Positions 45,301-59,000 of a stretch of 64,000 nt of DNA are shown here, one piece after another. Every line of letters starts with the position of its first letter. The stretch's first letter is position 1. Under the pieces are notes generated by a model. That model was not told where the DNA came from. It did not search any database and saw nothing but the letters and a program-made list of their open reading frames with translations. This DNA comes from Dolomedes plantarius (taxonomy: Eukaryota; Arthropoda; Arachnida; Araneae; Dolomedidae), in NCBI GenBank assembly GCA_907164885.2, contig OU015496.1, positions 139,775,685-139,839,684 of the forward strand, in the 5' to 3' direction. The position numbers and the translations under genes are program-made.

Positions 45301-48300
45301 TATTATTATTATTACAATTTTATATTATACAATATTTCCATAAATTACATTTCACAAGCACAATACAATAGTTAGGGGCCAATACCACAATACCACCTAG
45401 ATACATATTGCTTAACAACATGAACTTCGCTAAAACAATTATTAGTAACTAAATTAATACATAATCTATAGAGAAATGCGATAAGATTACGTTGTCTCGG
45501 ACGGTCAGTCGTCCCCGGTCAGTTACGTTGTCCCGGACGGTATCCGTACAACAAGTAGCAAACTGAAGACCGTAGCTGCGCAGCAATTCCTGTATACGCA
45601 GTCGAGGGTTTATTTCCCAAGTTCGGATCAGTTCATTTTTATAGGCCTGGGCGCCGGACGGGCAGTACAGATCTGCCGACCAATTTGGGCAACTGTGGGC
45701 CCCTAATCTATGGAGAAACTATTTACAGCCACATACATGCTGATAATGCAATAAAAATAGTATTTTTAGATAGCCTGAACTCTTTTTAACGCCGGAATAG
45801 GATTTATTTTTTATAAATTTCGTCTACCAAAGGAATTTATGAGCGTTTAAAACACACTATACCAGATTTCCCCCCCCCCCCGAATAATTTAAATTTTAAA
45901 ATATTATTTGCATTAAAAAAATGAAAAATGTCCTAAGGTGTAAAATTTCTTTCTCTATTACGGAGTACAGTTTTTTAAAAATAAATCTTTAAATCCAAGT
46001 CGGCGATCCTTGGACACGTTTTCTCCATAGGTTAACATTGAGGTGAGCGAATCCAACAGGGTTAGTTCACAGCAGCCTTAATAGTCTCTCCAAAAATTTG
46101 AAAAGGCACCGTTTTTAAAACTTGCCTCAGGCGCCACGAGGGATTGGCCCGGCTTTGTCGACACCCCTGTTATTTTAAGCCGTACAGCTGTCATTATTCC
46201 TTGCAGCTGATTCCTTGCTGCTAACACGCTGTTGCTAATTGAAGTCGTTTCCTTAATAACCGTCTATAATCTTTGGTGTAGCATGCTAAGGAATCATTAT
46301 TTTAACACAATAAATAATTTTTTTTCTTGGACTTCTTTCTTGGCACAATGCAATATCTGGGTAATTCTCTTTCACCTGTTTCACTCGTTTGCCATCATGC
46401 TCACACACCGAAAGCGTTATTTCGCATTGATGTGATTTTATCATTGTTTCAAAACGTTTTTCCGGAACATTTGTAGCTGGAAGCGAATAATTAAACTATG
46501 TCTAACGGCTTTATCGTCTTGAATTTATCTATCTGTCGCCGTCTTTATAAATTATTCTCCGTAATATTTCTATAAGACAAACTGCCGCAATGGAAGATTG
46601 TAGTTTTCATGTGGTATCTTAATTTCTAAAACATTAAAAGACTTTTTCAACTGAACCTATGTACATAAAATGTTTTAAGATAACGGTCGGTGTGATCAAC
46701 TTAGTTAATTATTACGGACAGGGAGTGAAAAATAATAGCTATAACATCTAAATAAATATATAAGTAAGGGGCTCAAGGTAGCCTAGTGGTAGCGCGTGGG
46801 GTTGCTCGGTTCGAATCCCGACGGTTACATTAAATATCTTCGTGTCTAGGTCGAATATGGACAAGTTAAATCTCTAGCCCGGAAAGGTACTTCTATAAGG
46901 TCAGAGAGGGTGAGAGATACACGAGCCCACCAGATGTCGCCCCTTAGTGATACTCTGTCTTAATTGTGGAGACAGGGATTAACACTGGCAGGGATTCAAT
47001 CCCGGAAGGCCTTAGTTGCTATGTCGGGCTTTGTCTATGAATTGGAAATATATAAGTAAAGGCCAATGTAAGGTATAGAGTACCTGGTGCACTCAATCAT
47101 AAAAACTATTCGTTAGCTCCCAGGGACATTAGCAAAAAATTAAAAATAAATAAAATAAATAAAAAAATAAAAACTATAATCTTATCTTCAAATCTACAGG
47201 AATTATTTTTAAATCAGAATAGAAAGAAATTTTTCATATGTGATTCTTTAAGGCTGCTGGGAACTAACCCAATTGGATTAGCTCACCTCGATGTTAACCT
47301 ATGGAGAAAATGTGTCTACTATTTACAGCCACATAAATAGTGATAATCCAATAAAAATGGTATTTCCATATAGCTTGAACTTTTCTGCACCTTGTAACAA
47401 GATTCATTTCATAAATTTCGTCCAACAAAGGGATTTAGGAGCGTTTAAAACACACTATACCAGATTTCCCCCCCCCCGAATAATTGAAAATTTAATATAT
47501 TATTTGTATTTATTTTTAATGAAAAAATGCCCCAAAATGTAAAATTTCTTTCTCTATTATGCAGTACAATTTTTAAAAAAACTTTAAATCCAAGTCGGCA
47601 ATCCTTGGACAAATTTTCTCCATAAGTTAACAATGAGGTGAGCGAATGCAGTAGGGTTAGTACACAACAGCCTTAAGTCTTCACGTAGCTAGCAATAAAT
47701 TATGGCTAAATTTTGTGGACAATATGAATCGGAGACACACATCTCAGAGCAAGATACAAAGCTAGCTTGGCTTAAACAAGTATTGGTGCTATAAATTGGA
47801 ATAATAATGCAACTATTATGATTTCCTAGCATATTTGAAGTTATTAAAAGATTGGCAGTATTTTAGTTTCAATGTGAAAATAAAAGGTACACATAAAAAT
47901 AATCCAAACACTTGATACAATAAAAAAAAGAAAAAGAAAATTTGTGCAGGTACTTTATCGTCTGAAATCGTGCACCCTACGAATATAGCCTAGGAGATTG
48001 AGGTTATTTTAGTGTCTGTGCGTGTGAGTGACCTTGGCTAAAGCACAGAGAATCACCAAACATATCGTGAGAAAGAATTGGCTGTATACAAAGAACTTAG
48101 TTGAATTATTATTATTTTTTCACTTGCTATAAGCTTCTCGGGCAAATTTTCTCGCTAAAAGTTTAAAACAATCTGAAACAGTCTCGTAAACTTCGGTATC
48201 ACGAACGGAAGGCTTTTGTTTAAACGATCAATGATAAAGGGTGTACATAAATGTATATCTTAGAAGTGGGGTGTTTGGCCTTCCCGTCGCTGATGACCTT

Positions 48301-51249
48301 AGGGATATAGTTATGATTTTTTTTTACCATCACTGTGTTTTTTACTTAAATTGTGTATACATAAATTCTTTTGTGCTTTCACGTTTATTTTATTTGAATT
48401 TGCCATCTAATATTTAAAAACGAAAGTTTGTCTGTCTGTCTGTCTGTAATTGAATAGAAATCCACAGTTTAGAAGAGATGATCGTGAAATTTTTCATACA
48501 AACGTCGTTAAGCACAGCGGAAGCAACTAAGAACTTCCGGAATCGAAATTAATTACAGTTAATTTTTAAGTAGTAAAAAACCAACAATTTTTGAAGGGTG
48601 AATTCAGAAAATGTAACTCTCTTACATTTTCTGGATTCACCCCTTTGGATTCACAGCCTTCTACCAATTTTCAGCCATGTTGGGCCAAATGAACTGCGAA
48701 TTCTGAGGAGTTTATTATAAATTTTTATATTTTTATGTTTGGTTTTCATTTTAGTGATGTGTGTATCATTTTGCATGCTTTTTTTATACTATGTTATTTG
48801 TGCTGTTTAATTTTGAAATTGATTTTGGCAAATAAACATTCTTAGGATCCCGGGCATCGCTGGGTACTCCTGCTCGTATTAAATAAAAGCATTTATCATA
48901 AATTAATTTAATATTATATTTTCTTGTTTATATTTTTGTGTCTACATTGATTAAGCTGCACTTATGTACATCCCGTAGACGCAATGATGTATTTGTACTT
49001 TTATAAATTTTAGTGTATATACTACACACACACACACACACATATATTTATGTATGTATGTAGGTATGTATGTGTGTGGGTGGGTGTACTCAAGTGTAAA
49101 GGTAAACATTAAAAAAAGTCTTCATATAATTATGTTACCCTTTTAATAAGTTCAGTACTTCAACTAGCATTATTTAAGTCAAATTCCCTCTATAGCAACT
49201 ATATATATTTTATATTGCAATGTTAAAAAATATTTAAGGAAAAATTTTAAAAATTGATACAAAACTTCCGGACAATTGTAATTCTTTGACTAAAATTAAA
49301 GGTAACTTTTGAGTCAATCAAAAAACTAGACGAAATTAACACTACATAGTGACATTTTGTAAAATTCAGGATGGCTTAAAATCATATCGCTATTATTTTT
49401 TTGTAATATTGATGCATTATTTTCATTATTTTTGCAAATAATGTGTTGCAGTACTATATTGACTTTTTTTTTACAGGAGATCTAAAGTGACTATTCGTTG
49501 TCAGGGGTATTTATTTTCTGCAGAATGGAGTTTCTCGATGAAAACCCGGGTGTCAGGGATGAAGCCGAACGTCTGCTGACCAAATTTGAAACTCAGATTG
49601 AGAAGCTGAAGAAAACAGATGTTCAAACTTTCCGCCGAAAGATCGACCAAGCTCCAGGTAATCATCAACACAAGTTTCTTTAGAAACATTATTCGACTTT
49701 CATTCTTTAGGTATTTGACGAATAAAACTGGTATTCAAACGAGTTAAAAGATTACGGACGTTGTGAATTAACCAGTTCTGCTTGGAATAAATCTATCAAC
49801 TTGCTCCGACGGAAGAAAAGGAAATTTTTTTAAAAATCCTTATTTTCTTGGGGTTGTTTTTCAGAGCGTGTTATTTTTCAAATTTCGAAATTTTTAGTAA
49901 TTGATTTTTTGCGGGATATTGAATAATTCATATTTCTCACTGTCGAATCAAAACTTTAATTTTGTAAAAAAGGGCGCATTGCTTTTTAAGATCTAATTTC
50001 AGATTTAAAAAAATAATGAGTCCACAATTTACATTTGCCAATGTGTAATTATAAGAATAGCTAGAGGAAAATTTCCTATTGCTTAAGATGTGATTTGAAT
50101 GCCTGCAAGGTCAACGGAGTTTTTAAATTGCGAAAAAAAAATATTCAAGACAATCTTCCAAAAAATGGAGTAAAAAAGGATTCTGTGAAGCAACAGTTTT
50201 TATTATTATGTGCGAAGCTCGCTAAGTGAACCATTGGAAGATATACATACCTACACAATATACCGTAAAATCTGGAGTATAATGCGCACTTTTTTTTCAC
50301 AGTTTAGTCCGCAAAAATGAGGGTGCGTATTATACTCGTGTACCCCCCCCCCCAAAAAAAATAAATAAATAAATAAAAAATCGTAGTTTTAAACATTGCA
50401 TCAACGAACGTACAGCAGCTGTAAGATAATAGCGCCCTTTACACGTACGTTCTTTCGCGAGTGCTCGGAGCGTACGGGATTGCGCGCACGCTCCAAGCAC
50501 TCGCAAAAGAGCGTACGTGTAAAGGGCGCTGATAGCACCCTTTACACGTACGCTCTTGGAGTGCTTGGAGCGTACGGGATTGCGCGCGGGAAAGAGCGTA
50601 CGTGTAAAGGGTGCTATTAGCGCCCTTTATAAAGGGCGGCACTCGCGAAAGAACGTACGGTATTGCGTGCGGGAAAACTTGCAGTACGCTCAAGAGTAGC
50701 TTTTCCTTCCTCTCTGACACCTTCACACGTGCACTCAATCGCGCGGGATCGTGGTTTCATGCGGGAAAGAGCGTACGTGTAAAGGACGCTATTGTCGCAA
50801 CACTGGTGCCTGCGAATCTACACTCCGTGATTCATCCACCGGTTTACTAAGCAGTTATTCCTTTTTAAACAAACGGAACTCTCAGTTCGTATCCTCAAGT
50901 GAGGATGATGATAGCGATATATATTACGACGGCACCAATAATTATGACATGGAAACAACAACAATAGATGAGCTGTATTCTACTAAAAGTGATTAAGACT
51001 GATAATTTGAATAAAAAATTTAAATTCTTTTTCTCCCGAATTAGACGTTTTCGTTTCTTTTTATTATAAATTTTATTTATGTTAATAAATATTTGTGCAC
51101 TTTTTAAATGAAATATTATTATTGTGCACTTTTTAAATGAAATATGTTATGGGTACGTATTATAGTCGAATTTTAATTTTTTCCGAAAATTTCGCGCAAA
51201 TTCAAGCATGCGTATTATACTCGGGTGCGTATTATAGTCGAGATTTTAC

Positions 51250-51322
<73 letters not shown>

Positions 51323-53034
51323 GTGTGTGTGTGTGTGTGTGTGTGATGCCCCGTACCTCACGCCGTGGAGGAGAGGCATAGCACTAATCAGAGGTGTAGC
51401 CGGCACGAAGGCTTGTGATGAGCTCGGGATACGCATACGATAAACTTTAACTTAAACTATGTAGAGAAGATGAAACACAAACATGTTGTAGACGTAGCCA
51501 GAGTGTCAAGACCATTTCACGAGAGCCGTTGACACATCGGGGAGGAAAACCACACATGGAGCCATTGATGAAATACACAACTTCGAAGACTTGCTTTATT
51601 TATTAAAAGGCATTAGCTTCAGTGGCCACATGACTTGGCCTGACAGGGCGCGGATTACATTACAAGACAGAAGCGGACCGCAGGTCCGACAGCAACGAGA
51701 GTTAGACACCAAGAGAGAGAAATCTTCTGTTCACGCAAATAGTAAATGAGTGCTTTGCGATATTGACGCCAGAGGAACTAAACTACTTAATATTTTAATT
51801 GGGTGACTTTAGATTCGTGGAGTTCACGTGTCCACTTAAGTTTTCCCGGGGACTGTACTGCTAGATCCCGCGCTTGTTAGAACCGCGAACTATTGACCTG
51901 GGTGCAGGATAAGTGGCCATAAAGTTCTTATAAAGTGTGGTTTTGACGCTACAGACCCCATAAATTCAGAGTGGTTCGAGGGCTCTTCAAGAATTTTGAC
52001 ATTACACTGGCATTCGGACTCTCATAAACTTCCTACACTCATATCTGGGGATGTTATTGAGTTCAGCCACTTCACATGCCTGTATAATGATCTGCAGGGC
52101 TCCGACAAATTATCTTATTTTACTTTTAGGTTGCAATTTTAGAAAAGGGGTCGTGCTTTATTAACAGGATAATTTTAAATACGCTTTAGATATCTAATGG
52201 TGGGCCGTTATTATCACGATATCCCCCCTTCCGGAAAAAGACTTGCGAGAGGGGCCGGGCTCTAGCTCTTCGAGCAAGGCTTCCCTTCAGGTGAGAACAT
52301 TTTACTAAATTTAGAAAAGAAGGTTAGAAGTTAAAGGGATGAGTTTATCTAAATCTTGACCTCGCTGTCCGCATACTGTCAGTGGAGCATTACTTTACAT
52401 ATACAATAAACAACATTACTCGAAAAACACATCATTTAAATTGAGACATAGCTGCTAATACTGTTGATCAATACACAACATTTTAACAAAAAATGCACAA
52501 TATATCAATATTTCTCTTAAAAGTCCCCGGAATATATTACACATGACGCTTCAAACTTTAAGAACATGGAAAACCTTAAGATATTTCAAAATGTAAAGTT
52601 ATATGAAGAACTGGAATACAAAAATAGAATACCTGATATACAACTAATTCAATATTTTGAAGTGGTAATAATAATTCTTCAATATTCAAATTCAAATAAC
52701 TCTCAAAATGGTAATACAAAATATAATATGTTAATATGAAATACAATATATTAATACACAAGTTTAATATCGGTCTTATAAAAAGTGTGTGTGTCAAAAC
52801 TATAACCTAGCAAAGGATAGATTATAGAAAAAAATAAATGGGTACGTATAGTGCACGAAACTGAAACTCAAGGTTGGCACATTGAACCAAAACTGCACAC
52901 TACTTGTTTTCATCTCCTTGCAGGGCAGTACACACACTGAGTACATAAGTACGAAACTCGAAGTGATGACTCTTAAAAAATGATTACACATTTTTTCAAT
53001 TTGCAAAAAGTTCTCACGAAATGAAGTCACGAAA

Positions 53035-53081
<47 letters not shown>

Positions 53082-56000
53082 CTCGAACTTGATCTAACAA
53101 ACCCATTATCACTTATATCTAATAGAGATACAAGAATGTAATTTTAATTTTCGGCCTCACATTCACAGCCCCTGTCACATTCACATTCACAGTCCGAGCC
53201 GGAATATGTAAATATTTCATTTAAATTCTGCATCAATTCTCTGATTTCAAATTCTGTGAATTATCTTGGCGCGGGTCGTTAAAACATATTTTCATTTTTA
53301 AAAAAATAATAAACACGGTTGGAAAAAACCTAACTTCATAAATTACCAACAAAAATAAACATTCTAATTTCAACCACGAATATTAAAGCAATCTGTGGCA
53401 AATAATATTCTACACACCGAATTTTAATTTACTTTCTTCCTACACGGGTGGCAATCTTTCTATTCGCTTGTAGATGGTGCTTATATAGAGATAATTCATG
53501 TCTAATTGTTTTGTACAGCTGTTTATTATAAGGTGAATAAAGGAAATTCTCTGATGTAGTTATGATATTTTTGACCATTGAAAGGAAACTAGACGCACGA
53601 ATTGACCACTGACAAGAACTTCAATTTAATTAACTGAAATTTTCCCTAATTAGCAGCGAATGTTTCTTTTTTAAAGCAATCTGTGGCAAATAATATTCTA
53701 CACACCGAATTTTAATTTACTTTCTTCCTACACGGGTGGCAATCTTTGTATTCGCGTGTAGATGGTGCTTATATAGAGATAATTCATGTCTAATTGTTTT
53801 GTACAGCTGTTTATTATAAGGTGAATAAAGAAAATTCTCTGATGTAGTTATGATATTTTTGACCATTGAAAGGAAACTAGACGCACGAATTGACCACTGA
53901 CAAGAACTTCAATTTAATTAACTGAAATTTTCCCTAATTAGCAGCGAATGTTTCTTTCTTCCCAATTTGTCAGTAGTAAGCGGTTCAATTTTTCCTCCAG
54001 AAAAAATCAACCCTCGGCAATACAAGATCCCCGTTGAACCAATATTCTGCATCCGCTGCGGTTTTTAAGAAAAAAGGCGAAGGAAATCTTTGGGATGACA
54101 GTTATTCCAAGCCCGTGTATTTCGAAGGTATTTTCTTGGGGCAGCGTGTATCCCACCAGTAAGGAAGAGGTTAACTATTTCGACTTTCCATCAGCGTGTT
54201 TATTGAACTTTTTCTAATCAAGTTCATTTCCGTTGCGTCAGGTTCGGTCGAAACCATGTAGTCAGGTATGAGCTATTTTCTTAGGATCAAAATCTAACAG
54301 GTTTATCTGATTGAAACAAAGAATAGTAGGATTCATCATTCAACAGGAATCTTAGCCACTCTAGAGACTCTCTTTCGTTGGCGTTGGCTATGTGGGGACT
54401 TGTGGGCTGGTGCACCACTATGGAAAACGCAGGTGTATGTAGTATGCAATGAGATATCACTTCAAATAACACATGCAAATTTAGCTCTCTGCAACTGCAT
54501 GGGTAATTCTATGCGTTTCTGGGCTATTTAGTGTATGTTTGCTGCAATATTACTATTAAACGATTAACCTAAATCGGATAGGTTCCCACTTCAAGAGGTT
54601 AGTAACTTTTTCGCTGTTTAAAAAATAATATTCCCCACAGTTAAAAAATTGCAGTCATGATCTAAGTATTAAGAATTATTGTAATATTTTATTGTACATT
54701 TCAGATGTGGAAACGAAGAGCAAACAGATACGAAATCTTTTGGAAATGAATGTTCCCGCAAGTCTGGATCTGCTGGAGAGGTTGCTTGTAAAACACAAAA
54801 ACGACACGCTATTGGTACGTACAACCATTCATTTCTGCAAGACAAATTTTCTCACCATCTATTTTTTTAAACTCACATCTACTTGTTTAAGACTACTTGT
54901 TTACTTGTTTACTTTATTTGTTTAAGGCTACCCTAAAACGAAATGTAATCTTCGGACTGTTATACATTTCAAGATACGCTGTAGAAGATATGCGTTGTAA
55001 GGTTATAGGGTTCATTAGATAAGACCATGTCAAGACTTTCGTTGTTTACTGATCAACATACCCTTTCTGTAAATGGAAGATACCTTATGAACGATTCCCT
55101 GTTATTCCAAGTTGTTTTAAAACGAAAAAATAGAATATGACTGAATGTGTCTGACAAAGTTAGGAAACTTTATGTTTCTTTTATATCTACATGAGTCTAC
55201 CACGTGGTTATGTTGTTTCTTCGTGTACCACCTTTGTCATACTTCAAGCATATCTTAGAATTATAAGTAGAAAGCTTTCTTCGAAATAAAATTAAAAAAC
55301 TTTAAATTCCACGCTACATACTCAATTTAGTATATGTGGTTTAGTAATTTTTCAAACGTTTACAATCCTATGTACAAGAAATCGAAACTTGTTCTTAAAA
55401 CAATAGTTTTCGAAATTATTTCTTTTAGCGATCCCCCTTTGAGCAAGTCGAAATCTCTTTTGTATCTGTAACTTCTGGTTGCTGGATATTTTTTGTGTAT
55501 TTAAGCCAATCATCATGGCTTCTTATTTTTTGAAAATATCTTCACAATTACTTTGTTTTTATAATATTGTAGTCGATGTTGTATTCAGTGTGTCCTTAAA
55601 ATAATAGTGGGGTTTCAAATGGTTATAGCTTTGCAACAAATCATGTTGCAGGCGTGAGTCATACGTTAAATGAAAGATAAGCACTCCAAATTTATGTGTG
55701 GGAAAGCTTACGTGCAGACTTCAACACACCCCAGGACTAGCGCCGGAAAATTCCGGAGAATTCCATTTTCCAGTTAAACGGAACGCCTCCACATTTTGCC
55801 ACAATAGTGCGGGAATTTCTTAACGAAACATTTTCTCAGCGATGGGTCGGATAAAAAGGTTGGATTGTATGTCTCCGACGGTCTCCAGACCTTACCCCCC
55901 ATGGATTTCTATTTTTGGGGTTATGTAAAAATACAAATCTGTTCAAGTTCGAAATCTGGACCATTTAAAAGATAGGATCACTGAAGCAGTTTCGTCTATC

Positions 56001-59000
56001 GCGACGGATATTCTCTGTCGTATGTGGGAAGAGACGGAATATCGTCTTGACGTCTGCAGGGTAACTAAGGAAGCACACATCGAAGTCTACTGAACAGGTA
56101 TGAAATGTGGAAATTTTCTCTTCAATTTTACATACAGGGTTCCCACCCATATCCGTTACACCCTCCTTAAATTCTAAATGGTGACAGCTTAGGCCATAAA
56201 GTTGGTGTCTAGGTACAGTAAAAAGGCTATGCGCTACTTGATGAGACAACTTACAACACCATCTATCGACAAATTTTGGAATTAGCATTTTTATCTTAAA
56301 ATCGGCACGAGATACGTGATAAAAGTCAGTTACAAAGTTGTTCAACATTATCGATTTAGTAAGAAAAGACACATTGCGCACATTAATACTCAAAACAGAA
56401 TGTAAAAAATTAACATTTGTTTGGTCGTGATTTTCAACACTATGGCTCCGTTGCACCAATGTGCAGCGAGGAATACAGTCCAGAGTGCAAATGTGTATAG
56501 TGGCTAATGGAGAGCATTTTCAGCAACATAAATAAATGATCCTGAAGATTGGAAAGTGTCTCAGTCTCTTTCTTCCACTCTTTATGACATGACAATTTTC
56601 GAAATGGCGACCAAACAAATGTTCATTTTCTACATTCTGTTTTAAGTATTTGTGTGCGCAAGGTGTCTTTTCTTACGAAGTCGATGATGCTGAGCAACTT
56701 TGTAATTGACTTTTTTCCCGTATCTCGTACCGTTTTTGAGATAAAAACACTAATTCCAAAATTTGCCGATAGATGGCGTTTTAAGTTGTCTCATCGAGTA
56801 GCGCATAGCCTTTTTACTATACCTAGACACCAACTTTATGGCCTAATGTGTCACTGTTTAGAAGTTAAGGGGGTGTAACGGATATAGGTGGGAACCCTGT
56901 ATACTTCATCTCTCTACAATGCTTTGTTCCGAAGTTATAACAATTTAAAACCCCACCATTATTTCTCGGACACACTGTATTTATAAATATTTAATAAATA
57001 AATGTCTAAGTCATGAATCTAAGGATTGTTTTGTGCTTAGATTTTAAATAAAATAGTCCAGCGGTAAAGTAATGGATTTTTTAAGGAAATTTCTATCATG
57101 GTCAACTGATATCAAACAGAAAAAGTTTTTTAATTCAGTTTACATAACAAATTTTACCGGAGACATCAATTGAAAAAAATAGTGGTTGTTAAGGAGATCA
57201 TACCACAGATTGCCGTAGGGTTAAAAAATATAAAAGAAGAACTCTGATATACATTCTACAAAACACGAGCGGCAGCTACGACCGCTTAAGTTGGACTTTG
57301 AATCCTTATTTTGAAAAGTTTGTTTAAGTTGCCAAGATTCTTGCAAACGTAAAAGAAATTTTAATTTAATTGTTCACCGATATCATGGTACGGCTGGAAT
57401 CTCTGTGCCAAATAAGAAATGACAAGTTTTGATGGAGCAAAAATTAATATTTGCCACCCACCTTCCTCTGAAAAAAAAAAAAAAAAAAAAAACTGAAAAA
57501 ACTTTTCAAATTTTGATCGCATTTGGCCACCAATAACATGCTAGATCCTCTATTATTCTTTTGTTATGAAGAATTCTCACTCAATCATTCATTGAAGAAG
57601 AGCTTAATAAATGAATATCATTCTACTTTTAGTACCTGGAATGGATGTCCCATCGTCAGCAGGTCGCTATGTCATTGGAAACATTCACTCGGGCACGTTC
57701 CATTGCCGAAGAAGCGTATGCAATGGCAAAAGACTTTTATAAGAGCCTAGAAAACTATTCCATGGACATGAAAATGCCGAGAAAACCCGTTTACAAAGCT
57801 TACATTAAAGCCTGTGTCAATTTGCTCCTCGTCTGCAGATATCAAGGGAAGGTAGGAGAGGCTGAGGTAAGCTTGGCAATTACTTGATTTAATATTTATA
57901 ATTGTTTTCATAACATGAAAACCATGGGACATCGTCAAGTTGTAAAAAAGTTTTCGGACCTTTTAAAGGCAATATCCCTTATACCTTTAAAGCATGTTTG
58001 TGTAATAACGGTTATAATAATATTAAATAAGTAGATTTTCCCTAGATTTACCAATATTGTCTAAGTATTGACTGGCTTTCTGTAGAGCCTAGAAGAGATT
58101 GTTTATTATATTATTAAGATTTCAATGAGATGTAGCGAGTGTTGCATAAAGAATTTTCGTAACTTTAAATCCAATTCATTAGATGTTACGATCCTCAAGA
58201 TTAGATTATTTGGTGGGTACAAACTTGCAAAGCCAGCTTCAATAGGAAGACTTATTGGGAAAGACGACTTTATAATCCTCAAATTATTAAAAAGTTATTA
58301 TATTTTCCTCAGGTGTATCTGGAGGAGGCTAAAGGCATTGCTAATGCGGAAGAAGACGAAGACGATCAGCACCATCTGCTTATTCTGAACGGAGATCTGT
58401 TGCTTGCTAGAGGACTACTGAATGATGCTATTGAGATTATATTCAACCCACTTCTCCGAAAACCGAATGTTTCCCTACAAAACAAAGGACTTCTACTGCA
58501 AAAGTTGGGCAACGCCTGCAGGTTAGTGATTTCTGTACATTGAAAAATAGTAATGATCTTAACGGTTATAAACGAATGTATATGCTCGTTTGCGTGCGTG
58601 TGCATGAATGTAGTGTAATCTCTGTCAAAGATAATCTTTTAAATTCATAAAGGCACAACGAGAAAATATTAGCGTGTCAAGATAATGAAAATAGTCAATA
58701 ATCTTTAGTCTATGTCAGGGGTGGCCAAGCTCCTTGATAGTCCGAGCCAATTTTCAAAATTTGAAATTTTTCGCGAGCCGCAATTAAATACGTATTTAAA
58801 AGGTATGCAAAAAAGGTATTAAAAATTTTTTTTACAGAAATTATATTTATTGAAAACATATAAATAAAAGTACAAAATATGTGTATTGAATTTAAATATT
58901 AAAAATTAAACACATTTATTTTACTTCTCTTGATAATTCTTTACAATTTGGTGAATAATTGGTGACAGCACTTCTCAGTAATTCTTTGAGATGCTGGTTA

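Larger units (their letters stand above)
44473..46081. mobile_element. TTAA MITE family, copy C (with inserts)
   Basis: TTAAggctgctgtattttaa at the left, gttcacagcagccTTAA at the right. About 430 bp belong to the MITE; the part ~44535-45704 is foreign, flanked by aacctatggagaaa and aatctatggagaaa, a 14 bp duplication. Confidence 0.85.
43845..46157. mobile_element. hAT 'CAGGCCCGG' family copy 2, reversed and split
   Basis: The left piece (caaggtcccaaaggtgaggc, then gaggcgccaaaacgagac) and right piece (ttgcctcaggcgcc, ggattggcccgg) match the ends of 36001-36402 in reverse. The interior junction also matches: aagtagactattt before the insert and agtctctccaaaaatttg after it. A TTAA MITE (44473-46081) interrupts it. 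Exact ends are worn. Confidence 0.65.

Noticed and set aside
50396..50850. GC-rich overlapping frames as genes
   Set aside because: They are translations of the hairpin elements and mirror each other on the two strands.
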